Shown here: one piece after another, positions 1 to 12,596 of the stretch | Position numbering within the stretch: the first letter of the stretch is position 1 | How the letters are laid out: every line of letters starts with the position of its first letter | Source of the DNA: Cannabis sativa | Taxonomy: Eukaryota; Streptophyta; Magnoliopsida; Rosales; Cannabaceae | Assembly (NCBI RefSeq): GCF_029168945.1 | Contig: NC_083601.1 | Location: 37,809,660-37,873,659, forward strand | Length of the DNA stretch: 64,000 bases | Reading direction: 5' to 3' | Program-made: the position numbers and the translations under genes | Notes under the pieces: generated by a model | The model's database searches: none | What the model saw: only the letters and a program-made list of their open reading frames with translations | Told to the model about the DNA's origin: nothing

Positions 1-714
1 TTTTTTTTTGAGTAAATGAAAGAAGATTTTTAAGCCGCGCGCTAAGAAGCAAAGTCAAATAATTAATTAATTAAAACAAAACCATTATTAAACATAAACC
101 TAGCTATAGTCAGATACAAGATATATCACCACCATATATAAAAAACTGGGATTATATATAGCTGAAAAAATGCAATGTTTAAACATGGCGAGAAGAAAAA
201 AAGTTGCTCACACATCAGAAGATCATGAAGAAGAGAAAAAATTCAAAAGGGACAAAAATATTCAAGAACGAAAAAAAAAAGGCCAAAATGCAAATTTGGG
301 GTAATTAATTAAAATAATATGATAAATCATGTTCTTATTGTGAAGCAGATCTGCAGGAAGCAAGAGCTTCGTTTCAAAAGATTATAACTTTTTATGAAAT
401 AAAAAGTGCTGTTAGTTTGTAAAGTTGTTTTTGATGAACACATCAGATTTATCACCAAAAAAAAAAGAACGAACTAGAAAATATTTCTTATATATGATGA
501 TCAACAGATATATTTATGATAAACTGTTGTAAATTTATCACTAATAATGAAAATGGTATATTAATTTATAACAAGTAGACTCAAAAGAGGAAGAAAGAGA
601 GTTTGAAGTATAGGTCAAAAAAATCTCAGCAGATCTGGCTAGGGCTTGGGGTATATATTATAGAAAAATAAAAATGAAAAATGAAATGTTTGTGAGTAGT
701 ATATATGTATTTAC
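1..714 (-). other. AGL6: AGL6-like gene, part of intron 1
   Basis: This stretch follows the donor site of the MADS-box exon (GT at 714-713 on the minus strand) and contains no further exon on either strand, so it is the 5' part of intron 1, which runs off the left edge. Long first introns are usual in AGL6/SEP-type MADS genes and often hold regulatory sites. No perfect CArG box was found here by eye. Confidence 0.75.
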
Positions 715-896
715 CCAGCGCTTCCAAACTCATAGAGCTTGCCTCGACTAGAGAAGACGATAAGGGCAACTTCAGCATCACAAAGGACAGAGAGCTCATA
801 AGCTTTCTTGAGCAAACCATTTCTTCTCTTTGAGAAAGTAACTTGCCTGTTGATCTTGTTTTCTATTCTCTTCAACTCTACTCTCCCTCTTCCCAT
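715..896 (-). CDS. AGL6: AGL6-like MADS-box transcription factor, exon 1 (partial gene)
   Basis: This exon encodes the N-terminal MADS DNA-binding and dimerisation domain of a type II (MIKC) MADS protein. Residues 1-60 read without a break from [20 protein letters not shown] to the end of the domain. The tail [11 protein letters not shown] is the form typical of the AGL6 clade; SEP proteins usually have FCSS there. AGL6 proteins act in the nucleus, bind CArG boxes and contribute to floral meristem and perianth identity, often in place of or together with SEP proteins. The ATG is at 896-894 and the exon ends at 715, just before a GTAAAT donor, giving 182 nt, the usual length of a MIKC first exon. 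The I, K and C regions lie beyond the left edge. The MADS domain is intact and looks functional. Assignment to AGL6 rather than AGL13 or SEP rests on the domain alone. Confidence 0.88.
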
Positions 897-1228
897 TTCT
901 TATCTTTATATTAATTATTTTCTGATCATCACATCAAAACACACATGCATCATATTATTAATATAATTATTATTATTATTATAACCAATTTAAGATAATT
1001 TCAGTAATAGATAAAATATCATTCCTTTTTTATATCAAAGAAGAAAAATTTATCTTTCTTTTCTTACCTTTCCTTTCTCTTTTTTATTTTTCTGTTTAAT
1101 TGGGAAATTGGTGGTTCTGGGTTGGCACAAAAATGGAGTTGTACTTTGAACAAATGGCTAGCTATATAACTCTATATAGTTTGATGAGTGATAGAGAACT
1201 GTGAGTTAGAGAGGTGGAGTTTATATAG
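897..1228 (-). promoter_or_regulatory. AGL6-like 5' leader and TATA box
   Basis: On the minus strand a good TATA box (CTATATAAA) lies at 1228-1220. A start site near 1190 would give a 5' leader of about 290 nt before the ATG at 896. The leader is pyrimidine-rich near 1050-1085 (reading TTTC/CTTT on the plus strand). The start site is inferred from TATA spacing only. Confidence 0.55.
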
Positions 1229-1277
1229 AAAATGATGATATATATCTTTCTTTTATATATATTTGATGGGGCAAGTA

Positions 1278-1317
1278 TATAAAGAGAGAGAAAGAGAAAA
1301 AAAGAGAGAGAGAAAGT
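1278..1317 (-). promoter_or_regulatory. GA/CT-rich tract upstream of the AGL6-like TATA box
   Basis: The plus strand reads a run of GAGAGA/GAAAGAG (CTCTCT on the coding strand), 50-90 bp upstream of the TATA box. GAGA-type tracts in plant promoters can bind BBR/BPC proteins, which are known regulators of floral MADS genes. Function here is inference from composition and position. Confidence 0.35.
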
Positions 1318-4300
1318 GTGAACAATGGAATATATGATATCCTCTTATTACAACAAAATGGAAAAACCCAACAAACTCTTCTTTGTTCCTCCTTTCTTTA
1401 TTTTCCAGTTTTATTTTAGTAAATATATAATTAATTATAAATTCATTACCCAATTAAAAGAAAAAAAAAAGCTAGCTAGGTAGCTCTTTTTAATTTTTTT
1501 CGTGGTTTTTCTGTTTGCAGAGTAAGAAAATAGCAGACTTGCCTTCAGAGTTAAGGGTATAAAAAGATTCACTGTACATATAATATTATCTCATTACACT
1601 ACTCGCTTATGTGAAAGTGTGAGTGTCACGCTCTCTCTTTCTACGATATCCATCGCTATCGCCATTGAGTACTACTAATTAAGTCGAATACTCATGCTAC
1701 CACTGGTAGGTCTGCAATTTTCTATTTTTGTCATGTAATTGATTAGATTTCATGTTCATCACAAATTAATTAGCTTAGCTAAATCTTTAATTACTCTAAT
1801 TTATAGTACACCTAATTAATTATCCCCCCTCCTCTTTCTCTATCTTTTAATTTAATAATTGAAAATATTACTTTAATTCTTTTTTTTTTCTGTTTTAATT
1901 TTTTGCTAAGAGCTACATACCATTTTCAAAACCATAAAATATTATTTATATCTCTGTTTAATTTAAGAAATGAAAAGTTTGAATGAGTTTGTTGGTCGTA
2001 TATTAATTGCATGTATATATATTTAGTTCAAATAAACAAATTACATATTTATATCGTGATCAGCTCGTATGTATATAATATAGATCAATGGTTGAAATTA
2101 TCATCATGTGTTTTTTGTGTATATATATATCTGATATGGAGGAGGAGCGAGTGAGTGGATACATGCATACATAGTACTAGTAACATGATGGTAAAACGCT
2201 TAATAAGTGAAGATAGTATTGTTGAAAAAAAGAGTCAGATATATATTACTTATATGTATGTTTTTATATATGTATAACAGTATAGTAATCTGTGAGATGA
2301 AAAAGTAATACGGTAGTTCGTAGTTACATGATGCTTTGGTATTAATTATATTAGACGCGGTAAAAGCAAGTACAGGAAGATATTAGCATTGGTCTGCGCA
2401 AGTGATGATGATTAGTCAAATATCCCATGTCATATTAGCTAATTTAGTCAACTTTTGTTGAGACTTGCATGTGTCTTATATCTTATAATTTCTACAATTT
2501 GAATAGAAAGCTTTTTTGTCCACCAAACATTTTCTAGCTATAAATATATGTCGTTTGTATGCTGGAGTTTTATTGTGCTTTTTTTTTTTTTTTTTGTTCT
2601 TTTGAATCTTACATTTAATAAGTTAAGCTTTAGAAGCATATATATTTTATTAAAAATAACGTTAAAATTATATGCCCCTGATGCTAATTTTGATATACAA
2701 AAAGCATCAATTTGATAAAAATGCCCCTTCGTACGTTTTACGAATTAATTAGAATAAACATGACCATATATTAAAATAAAAATAAATGAAAATAAAAGTA
2801 AATATTTTTAATTTAAGGGTAACAATAAACATGACTATTGCCAAATATGTTACAATAATTCTTTATTTTTTTATAAAACATATTATATGTATATGAATAA
2901 CAAGATGTGTGTACTTAAATATGCAACAAAAATTTACACAATTACATAATATTTGCTTTTCTTCACAAAATGAGACTTGCTATTATTTTATAAAACATGC
3001 ATGTCATATACTTTAGTGCATATTTTTTATACATATATTATTAATAATCTATATTTAAATTATATATATGTGATATAAAAGCACGAGTACAAAAAATCTA
3101 CCTTTTCTTTAAGCTATATATATAATCTCTCAATTTTAAAATAGTAGTATGATATATAGTAAAAAAATAATACTTTATTAACAATTGATTATAATGAGAA
3201 AAACGAAACTAAAAAATAATTTTTGTTCAAAAAACAAAATAAATAACTAATCTTGTGTAACATATGTGGACAAAATATATATAAAGGGATAAATATAAAG
3301 ATTATGTCAAAAGTGATGAGCAAGATAAATATAAAAAATTCAATTACGTACGAAAATTCTCTTTGAAGAAAAATTAAATTATGAAATTACATATCAATAA
3401 TAAGTCCCCTTTTAAAAAGAAAATAATAATAATAAAAAAAAAAAACCTTATCAAACATGATTATATTTCCAAGAAAAAATATGCACACATATGTACTGGT
3501 TATTGGGTTTAATTTAGCCAGGTCGGGAAAAGAAGATAAAGTATGGAGAAGTTTTGCCTATTATATTGATATAATTTTATGTGTATATATAGTAGTAGGT
3601 AAAGTAATTAAAGTCTTTTCCGTTTATATAAATTATATTGTTCCACTTCCAATCGAATAAGGTACTATTGACAACACTGGTAGTGCATATGCCTATATAG
3701 TACAAACAAATACTATATACATGATACTAGTAAAATTTATATAGTTTGATGATCGATGGACGGTGAAAAGCCTATGCTGCTACCCAGTCACTATATAGTA
3801 CATGTGACATATTTTATGTATGGTACTTATTATTTACTGAATCTACTCTTATATAATTATCTAACTGCGACTTCTTTTTGGATTGGGAGGAAAGTATGTT
3901 ACTTTTCATTTGCATATGCTATAAATAGTATATAACATTTTTTATTTGGTGATGAATTATGTGAAAGATAATTAAATGAATTAACATCAATTAACTTGAA
4001 CTCCATTAATTTTTTTATAATTAATGAAAGAGACGCATAACAATTTACGATAGGCTATGACTTATTGTAAATAAAACAATATCAATTAGTTTTTATTACT
4101 ATTACATAGCTAGGGAAAGATTCAATCTCCAAATAATCGACCTAGGGGCAATCAAGCCAATGAAATGAACAGATAATCGAACCACACATGCTATTTAAAG
4201 TCATACTTGTTACAAAATTTGTATATAATATAGAACACAATAATAACAAATAATTAAGTATGCGTACCTGATTAATTCATAATAATTACAACAATTTGAT

Positions 4301-4516
4301 ATTGAGACAATTTATATTTATAGAGTTATGGAGGGAACTTAGCTACATAACCTTAGTTGGACTGAACCTGCTCATCAAATGCTTCAGTTAACTAGAAAAA
4401 TCCACACTTCTCCTTCAACTAGAGACTTTACACACAGATGTGAAGCTCATCAACTAATAATCACAAATAATCACTAACAATATGGGTTAATACAACAAAA
4501 AATTATCCAATCAACT
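1318..4516. other. AT-rich intergenic DNA upstream of AGL6-like gene
   Basis: No gene, RNA gene or convincing repeat boundary was found. Short ORFs here (for example 3457-3660) have no family features and are AT-driven. Part of the first kilobase probably belongs to the AGL6-like promoter. Confidence 0.5.
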
Positions 4517-5326
4517 TGTTGACCGAGGTTTTCGGCAACCGATTAAATGAAAGAATGGGAAGAGCTATATGGAAGCTTTAATGCAGGCGATTTTTACGTG
4601 GTTCGGGCATTAATGAACTGTAGTCCACGAGTTTCTTTTATTTATGAGAGTGTTATTACAGAGAATGTTCTTAGTGAATCTCTCTCTCTCTCTCTCCTCT
4701 TTACTCCCTTCGATTCTTTAATTGATCGATCGACCCCTTTTACGTTCTATGTTTGGGGTATTTATAGTATTTTTTGGGAGAATCCTTAAAAAGGGATCAC
4801 TTGTCTTTAAGTGTTAGCCCCTTAAGGGCACAAAATCCTAGCAGATACAAAATAGAAAATACATGACCTATGTCGTAAGTATCTTAGGGATTAGGTGAAT
4901 ATAATCTTTTATCCTTCCTTGATTGATGTGAGTCTTCATAATGGAGTCGTCACTAGACTTGTCGATTATCGTGTAATCGTTGTAAAAGAGACTTACGCTA
5001 TCTGTCAAATCCACTTATGGAGGTTCTGATACGTTTTCCTCCATGCAGTATTAAATTCAAAATGACTGCTCCAACGATCTCCTGATTTCCTCCCAAAGAT
5101 GCATTGTTACATTTCCAGCTCACGGAGAGTAAAGGTGTGCTTTATGCTTCTCTCCAGGAGGCTCACTCTGTGAGATGCACTGCTCTGTCTATGACTTAAC
5201 CAATTTCTGTGAGTGGGTGTTCTTTGTGATCTACGTGTCGTACGCAGTCGCTGCCACGTATTTTGGGAAAAATTCGAGGCAACAAAACCAATAAAAGTTA
5301 ATGTAAGCCCAAATAAAAATCTAGTA
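4517..5326 (-). mobile_element. Decayed LTR of an LTR retrotransposon (minus orientation)
   Basis: Read on the minus strand, the segment starts right after a polypurine-like stretch (CCAAGTGGAGAA, complement of 5338-5327) and ends in TCAACA at 4517. In between it shows LTR architecture: a TATA-like CTATAAATACC near 4757-4767, followed by a GA-rich tract (complement of the CT run at 4680-4696) and a leader-like segment. The polypurine tract places it as a 3' LTR, with internal DNA expected at higher coordinates, where 5340-5560 looks like a degraded 3' internal region. No coding domain remains and no second LTR was found, so the element is a fragment. The ends are approximate. Confidence 0.45.
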
Positions 5327-5560
5327 TTCTCCACTTGGACTACACTAATTTTTATACATATATATTATATGTCAAAATAAGTTTATTTAAAAATGACTCA
5401 TGGATTAAATAACAGGAAAATATTTGTAGCCACTTTAAAAATGATAGTTCTTTGATAGCATGTCAACATACTGATCTAATTTATCCTTGGATATTGAACT
5501 ATGACAATCATATTATTTTTAAATCAACAAAAGACATCAATAATAACAAATATCAAAGTA

Positions 5561-7637
5561 TTAAATCAACATAATCAATAAGTTTAGTAGTGTGATAAAG
5601 AATTATGTTTAATATGTGATCAATCTAAAATAACATAATATCATCAGCCCTCAATTTTATTGATATCGTGATGCTTAAAAAATAAGTCAGTAAAATTAAT
5701 TATGTACTACTTAATAGTATTACTAAACATGCTTAAAAAATTAAGCCAACAAAATATTATTGTTATTAAACAAATAAACTTAATCACAATAAAATATAAA
5801 CTACATACTTTCAATTTAATCATTCTCGAAAATATAACGTCGAAAAATTATTGGTCCACCAATCAAACTAATTAAGTAGTTCATAAAACTTTCATCCTAT
5901 ATCAACTGATTTCAATAAATATATGTAGGCAATTATGTTTCAACAATTACAAATGGCCGGTCTATCAAAATGGAAATGGTTAGACATGCAAATTCAGATA
6001 CAAAAGCTTAGAAAGAAAATTCAGAGAAGAGGGAATAAAAATAATGGAAGAAGCATTACTCAATAGAGTGTTTTTTTATTAAAAAAAAAACTCTGCACAG
6101 CACTTACAAAGATGCTCAAATACAGAAAACGGTTGTACAATAACTAACTAATTAAAAGAAATTAATAACTAATTAGTTAGGTAATCGGATCATTAATAAG
6201 GTTGTTAACAGACAATTACATCAAGATTTATGATTTACATTTGATGTTTGAGATTGAAATAGTACATTTTCGCGCAATTTGCAGATTTGAGGTTGCATGT
6301 TTGAGTTGATAGTGCATATAATTGAGAGTAATAATGAAATTTATATTACCTATCTATTGGCGGACTCAAGATTTCAATAAAATGTGTGCAGAATTCATAT
6401 ATATATATATACCTATTTTATTCTACATAATTAATTTCTAATTTAATTTTTTTGTATACGTTATGAAAAAAAAATGATCATAATAAGTAAAAGTTCCACC
6501 TTATTCTCCATTAGGTCCGCCACTGTACTCATCCATCTGATCATTAATTTTGTTTGAGAAGGTATCAGAAAGATATGCATGTAATTCAAAAGGTTGTATA
6601 ATCAAATATATATAGTAAATAATAAGAAACTTAAAAGAATATGCATGATCTCCGCTTTCTACCTATATTGCTCTTCTTAATTATAGAATATGTGAATTTA
6701 TAAGTAAGTATAATAAAGCCCTAGCTAGGCTAGCTACATATATATTGCTTTCTAAAATGGTGAATTCAAAAAAGACCTATTAGTAGGGCATTTAATATAA
6801 TAAAGACCCACATGATCAATTGGTTATGAATAAAAGTGCACATCTAATTTAGTAGATTTAATCATAGATGATTATTAGCAATTCACACTTCTTATTATTT
6901 GTGTTCTAACCTAACAACAAAAAAGACACTTTGATCAAGATTTTCTTCACAATAATACTCTTTAATGTGGGTTTACTTAATAAAATCCCACACCACTGCA
7001 ATACGACGAATATTGGATATAAAGAATCAAGGATTTTTTTTTGGGTCTTTGATCTGAGTTTCTTTAACAAACCCCATTCTTCACAATTTTTAAGAAAACT
7101 TCACTAGATAATTTCTTAGAAAGAAAAAAAAAAAGAAAAAACTTAACACAACTCATATGCAGACAAAAGTCTTTTTTTATTGATGAATCAGATTAATTAT
7201 ATAATGCACAAATAAACTAATTATAATTACAAATACTAAAAAATTCATTATATAATAATAGGTCTTCTTATTCATCTTCTCGGCATTTAAAAAACTAGCC
7301 TATTACAAGTATTTTTCATAACTTTTTGCAACTTTTCTTTTTTAACCTCTAACTTCTGGTTTTCCAAATGGTATCATTCCTGTTATAATGATAACGTACA
7401 ATAATTTGCACTCCCTTCGACAAGCCAAGTGTTTGCACCTGATCTAATTCATGATGCCACCTTAATCAAATTTGTTGGATCAATGACCTATTTGCTAGTA
7501 GGGAAAGCTCTCATTTTTTAAAATAGAAAATAAAAGTATTATTTCTTAGTGTGAATTTCACCACTAAGAACAAAATATTGAATGTCTCACATATTGGCGC
7601 CAACGAGGTGAAATCTCACATGGTGGCTGTTAGCGTC
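5561..7637. other. AT-rich intergenic DNA
   Basis: No supported gene or bounded repeat was seen. A 9-bp inverted repeat (TTCTTAGTG / CACTAAGAA) occurs at about 7546-7572 but no element could be delimited around it. Confidence 0.45.
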
Positions 7638-7972
7638 CACAACAAAAAATAACTACTTTTAATGACAATTTTTTAGTCATAACATAAATTTTTTGTGACT
7701 AAATTAATATGACTTTTAGTCGCAACAAAAAGTTACTTATGACTAAGACATAGTATTTAAATGCAAATTGACACTAATGTAGTTTTAGTCACAACAAGTA
7801 TTGTGACTAAAAACACATTTAGTCATAATAAATTGTAATTTTTGTGACCAATACTTTTAGCCACGGACTTTTTAATCACAACATAAAAATGATAATTTAT
7901 AATTATTAGTCACAACTTTTTCAATTTTAATCACAAGTTTTGTTGTGACTAAAAATAAATTTTTTTATAGTG
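7638..7972. mobile_element. CACTA-like MITE with subterminal TTTTAGTCACAAC repeats
   Basis: The right end is TTTTTTATAGTG, the complement of a CACTA-type terminus. The interior holds many copies in both orientations of TTTTAGTCACAAC / GTTGTGACTAAAA variants, the arrangement of subterminal transposase-binding repeats in CACTA elements. The left end, CACAACAAAAAATAAC, is a weaker match. The flanking trinucleotides are GTC and ATC, so a 3-bp target duplication is not exact. The right end is well supported, the left is approximate. Confidence 0.5.
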
Positions 7973-8625
7973 ATCGTCAATAATGAAAAATTATCACAAA
8001 AGTTACCATAGCTTCATTCAACATCAATTTTTTTTAAAATAATTGGCCAATCAATAACAACCTTGAAGCAATATATATGGCTAGAAATCAGACTACTAGA
8101 GAAATCATTCTATATCAGAAGAAGATTTTTTAACAAATTACTAATTGATCCTAAAAAGTCAAGTAGAGAAATTTTAATATAAAAAAATAAAAATAATTCA
8201 ATAAATTCAATACTATAAAATTATTCTAAATCTATTTAATAAAATACATAAAAATAAGGAGAATTATTCCATATATTATTTTTTAAATTTATGGTTTGGA
8301 TTGCTTCGGTAATTTTTATGTAAGTTGCTATGTGGATTTTAATTGCGATTTAAATTGCCTCGTAAATTACTATAAAAAATTTTGTGTGAAATTTCGTAAA
8401 AGTATAAAAAAAAATATATATTTTGAAGTATAAAAATAGAGAAATCCTTAAAAATAATTTCTTAACATATAGAGATTAAAGTAAATTATTCCCCACCTTA
8501 AAAAAAATCTTATATATATAGTTGGGTGACTATGAGTGTACATATGTAAATATTTATACTTCGATGAGCATGTCGGAATATATTTATTCGATCTTAAAAG
8601 GTAGTTGTAGTATGAGGATATATTA
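7973..8625. other. AT-rich intergenic DNA
   Basis: No gene, RNA or bounded repeat was recognised in this stretch. Confidence 0.4.
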
Positions 8626-8959
8626 TATAATTATAGGGAAGATCTAAGGTAGGACTTATAGTTTTGTCCTCATACCATAGGGAAGTAAAATAAACCAATC
8701 AAAATATAGAAAAAATGAAATATAAATAGAATCTTTTCAATGAGGTGTATGAGATCATGTCCATATTATTTTATTTTTTTTATTATTATTTTTATTTTTG
8801 AAACTTTCAAAATAGTTTATTCTAACTTATGTTAGAGTAATTCGTAATTCATGCTGTGTGTATTTTTTTTTTATTTGTAATAAAATATAATTTATAATTA
8901 CATGCAAATTTTTTTTTTTCAAAAAATAATAAATAATAAAATATCCCAACAAAATATTA

Positions 8960-9200
8960 TAAATAAATTTAACAAGATTTTTAAGAAAAAATATCACCAA
9001 AAAATTGTTGTAGCAGTTATTATTGTCAAAAAAATCGTTGGAACAACCATTATCACTAGAATAGTCACCGAAGTAACTATCATCGCTAAAAAAGTCACCA
9101 CAGTTTTTTACAGTCATCAGAAAAATTATCATAAAAGTCATTGGAGTTTTTATCACTGTCAAAAAAGGCATCAGAATTTTTATTGTCACTAGAATTAGAT
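8960..9200 (-). pseudogene. Degenerate Asp/Ser/Asn-rich coding-like repeat
   Basis: The minus strand is a run of degenerate units built on GAT-GAC-TTT-TTT, which translate, across at least one frame change, to stretches such as SDDSYFGDYSSDNG and SNDFFDNN. It resembles the remnant of an acidic low-complexity repeat protein. No family is recognised. The rest of the open reading frame on each side is hydrophobic AT-driven translation, so no real gene is proposed. Confidence 0.25.
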
Positions 9201-11429
9201 ATCTGAGTTTTTTTTTGGATGTTAGAATATGAAACAAATAAACTGGTTATGTTTATGAAGTAATTAAAAATTTAAGACAAAAAATAGTTCCATAAAGCAA
9301 CTAAAAAAAACTAACACACAAAACTAGTTATATGAAATAACTAAATCAATAATCGGTTCCTTAAATTAAGTAAATCAAAAACCGGTTTTTGAAATTACTA
9401 AAAAAACTCGTTTCTTGAATTAACTAAATCAAAAACCAATTTCTGAAATAAATAGGGATATTTACACCATATACTAACTTTTGTCCAAAGTTTATATTTA
9501 TATTTTGACAAAAGAATTTTCACATTTATACTTTATCTACCTATTTTTTTTTTCTTTTTTACTCTTTTTTATTTATTAAAGTTTCTATAAAAACTTTTTT
9601 TTCTTTCTTATATCTCTTTGAATTTTTCTTTTTATTGACTTTTTTTTCTTAACTGACCTTTTTTTTTTCTCTTTTTCTTCTCTATGTTTATCTTTTTTAT
9701 TTTCCAACTCTCTCTCCACACTAATTCTTTCTACCTTTATGTATATAAAAATATATAATAAGTGTACATTTTTATATTTTTTTTTCTAACACTTTTTCAC
9801 TCTCTCACAAAATTTTATTTTATTATTATTTTTTAAAACAAAAAATACAAACACTTATTATATTTCTTTTTCTATTTTTTTTTTACATAAATATTTACAC
9901 TCAAACTATTTCATACTATTTGTTTTAATTAACCATATTTTATAAAAAATCTTAACTAATTTCTTTTAACCTTTACTAAAATATGATTCTTACACTTTCA
10001 CATTTGTTCTCATATTTTTTTTAACACTGTTTCCCTATCTTAGAAAAAAATTAAGAGCACTCCTCTTATATTTTTCTCTCTTTTACATGATTAATAAAAG
10101 TATTATTTTTTGGATGTTTGGTAATTTATTCGAAATTGATTTATGAATGACTTGCATATTTTAACAAGATTTGATGTCTTGTTATTTTTTTTTATTGATT
10201 TATAGCTATCTTTTTGTTTTTTATAATTATTTTTATGTATTTTTTTGTACAATTATTGTTTAGTTTATGTGTATTTTCTATAGTGTATATTTTTAATTTA
10301 TTCCACACAATTTTTTAGTTATATATATGTGCATTTATTTTGTTATTTTTATGTGATTTTCAGAATATTTTTTGTTCAACAATTATTTTTAGTTGTTTTT
10401 ATTCATGTATATTTTTTTATGGTATATATTTTTAGTTACTTCCTGATATTTTTTTTATTGTATGTGTGTTGCTATGCGATTTGAATACATATATTTAGTT
10501 TATTTTTCTTACACATTTTATTAAAATACAATGATAAGATTTTTTATTTTTTTAATTGACACAATGTGCAGCTGTAGATATTGTCATATTAATTGTATAT
10601 TACCCATTATATTATATACCCCATTATGAAATCATAAGAATTTATTATTTCTATTATTAATGTAATTATGTATTTAACTCTTAAAAAATAAATTATCATT
10701 TTAACTGTCACTAACCCAAAAAAGAAAAGAAAAAAAAAAGTTGAAAGTATGAAGTTGTAACAACAAATTTTATGAAAATATAATGTAGTAATACAAAAAG
10801 ATAGATCAAGATAAATTTCAAAATGAATGATAAAAGTATATGACGATATATGCTTAAATGAACCAAAAAAAAAAAATACAACACTGTTAAAACCATAATA
10901 TAATATAATAATATAGATTATTCACTAATTTATATGAGTTTATAAGTTTAAATACAAAATAAGATTCTAAAATTTACTCTCCAACTATAATCACTATCCT
11001 AAGATGTTATAAATTAGGACTTAACTCATTTAATAATTCAGCTAAAAAGTAAAACACATTTAATAGAACCATGAAATTATAAAATAGATGGTACTTTTAC
11101 AATGACCGAGTTGGCTTGGTCAACCGTCAACCCATTATTTTATTATTTTTTTTTAAAAAAAAAAATCAAATTTTATGTAATTTTTTTTATATATTAAACT
11201 AAGCATATAAGTTATAAACTTATAACGCCATAATCTATATTCGTTAGATTAAAATAAAATAAAAAATGTATTAATTTCAAATCTACAATACAAAAGTCAA
11301 GTTCCAAACTATATATAATATATTATATATTGTTATTTTTAATATATTATCTATGTAATAAAAATAAAATAATTTGATTTTAGAGTTTTTTTTAATATAT
11401 TATATATGTAATAAAAATAAAAAATAAAA

Positions 11430-11640
11430 AGTGATCGGGTTGGCGGGCCGGTTCGGGTTCAATCCGAAACCAGGTAACCATAAAAAATAAACCCGCAAAC
11501 CCGTCCGATGGTGTACCGGGTTAAACCCGACTCGCCCGAACATAATGGGTTTTTTTAAAAAAATTTGGTTGAGCGGGTCGGGTCCGAGCGAGTTGGTCGG
11601 GTCCGGATCAAATCCAGACAAAATGTTCAGTCCTAGTTGG
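11430..11640. repeat. GC-rich CGGGT/GGGTCGGG-type repeat block
   Basis: An abrupt GC-rich block in AT-rich DNA consists of degenerate CGGGT, GGTCGGGT and ACCCG units in both orientations. A smaller block of the same style (GTCGGGTTTAGG...) sits inside the inverted-repeat element at 34159-34647, which suggests that the block is transposon-derived. No coding function is supported. Confidence 0.45.
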
Positions 11641-12039
11641 CACAAGTGTAGGTGATTATTTTCTTTAATTTTTTTTTTAATGGATGTGATTATTAATTAT
11701 TTCATTACTTTCACTCTCATTATTTTATTTATTAACAGCTACTATATTCGTTGGCTGCTCCCTATAGTTTTCCATAGTCCTTTATTGTGAAGTAACACAC
11801 CTTTTAATTATTTTGGTTTTGGGTAGAGAAAGTTTGCTCACATCATATAGATATTTAAATAAAAAAAATACAAAGAAAATACATATTTATATATAAAGAC
11901 AACAAAAAAAAATGTTAAGTGTAGAAACTCATAAAATCCATTAATCAATAAAATAAAAGAAAAATAGAAATTTTCGCTCTAATTACTGATGTTTTTATTG
12001 TAAATTTTTAAGTGTAACAAATCACTTTGTCAAAATATT

Positions 12040-12041
<2 letters not shown>

Positions 12042-12119
<78 letters not shown>
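12042..12119. repeat. (AAT)n microsatellite
   Basis: About 26 uninterrupted AAT units. Its translation as a poly-isoleucine tract on the other strand has no meaning. Confidence 0.95.
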
Positions 12120-12122
<3 letters not shown>

Positions 12123-12596
12123 GACAACGTAATATAACAGTCAAAATTGATATAAAAAATGACTTGAGGTAAAAAAAAAATCCTTTAAAATTTATTGATG
12201 AATAAAAGAACATAAAATTTCTTAGCAAAAAAAAAATAAATAAAATGAAAGGAAAAAGAAAAAAAGAACACACTAGTTTAATAGAAAAAAAAATAGAACA
12301 ATAGTGATATTGGTGCGGAAATTGTGAAGATTTATATAAGAGAACTTAAAAAAAAAAAAAAAATTCAAATTAAAAATTAATATTTTTTTAAATTATTATT
12401 TTATTTTTAAAATAAATATATAATTAAATATTATTATAATATGTATAAAGTTTTAATTGTATACAAGCAGTCTTATTGTAAAAGTATAAACCTTATATCT
12501 TAATAACCACATGATCTAAAATCAATGATCAAAAAAGCTTCCCTACCGGTAAGGAACTTATGCTAAGTCCTACCATAGTCTTGCCCTATAATTATA

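Larger units (their letters stand above)
8636..12586. mobile_element. Candidate 3.95-kb terminal-inverted-repeat element
   Basis: The left end (8636-8695) and the reverse complement of the right end (12536-12586) match over about 55 bp: both start GGG(C)AAGA, share GGTAGGACTTA, and end in TAGGGAAG. The same 10 bp, TATAATTATA, lies outside both ends (8626-8635 and 12587-12596), compatible with a MULE-type target duplication. Because these 10 bp are themselves palindromic, the duplication is weaker evidence than usual. No transposase is readable; the interior is non-coding and holds a D/S/N-rich coding-like remnant, a GC-rich block and an AAT microsatellite. Confidence 0.5.

Noticed and set aside
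5107..5334. 75-residue open reading frame on the minus strand
   Set aside because: It lies in the proposed LTR and has no conserved motif.
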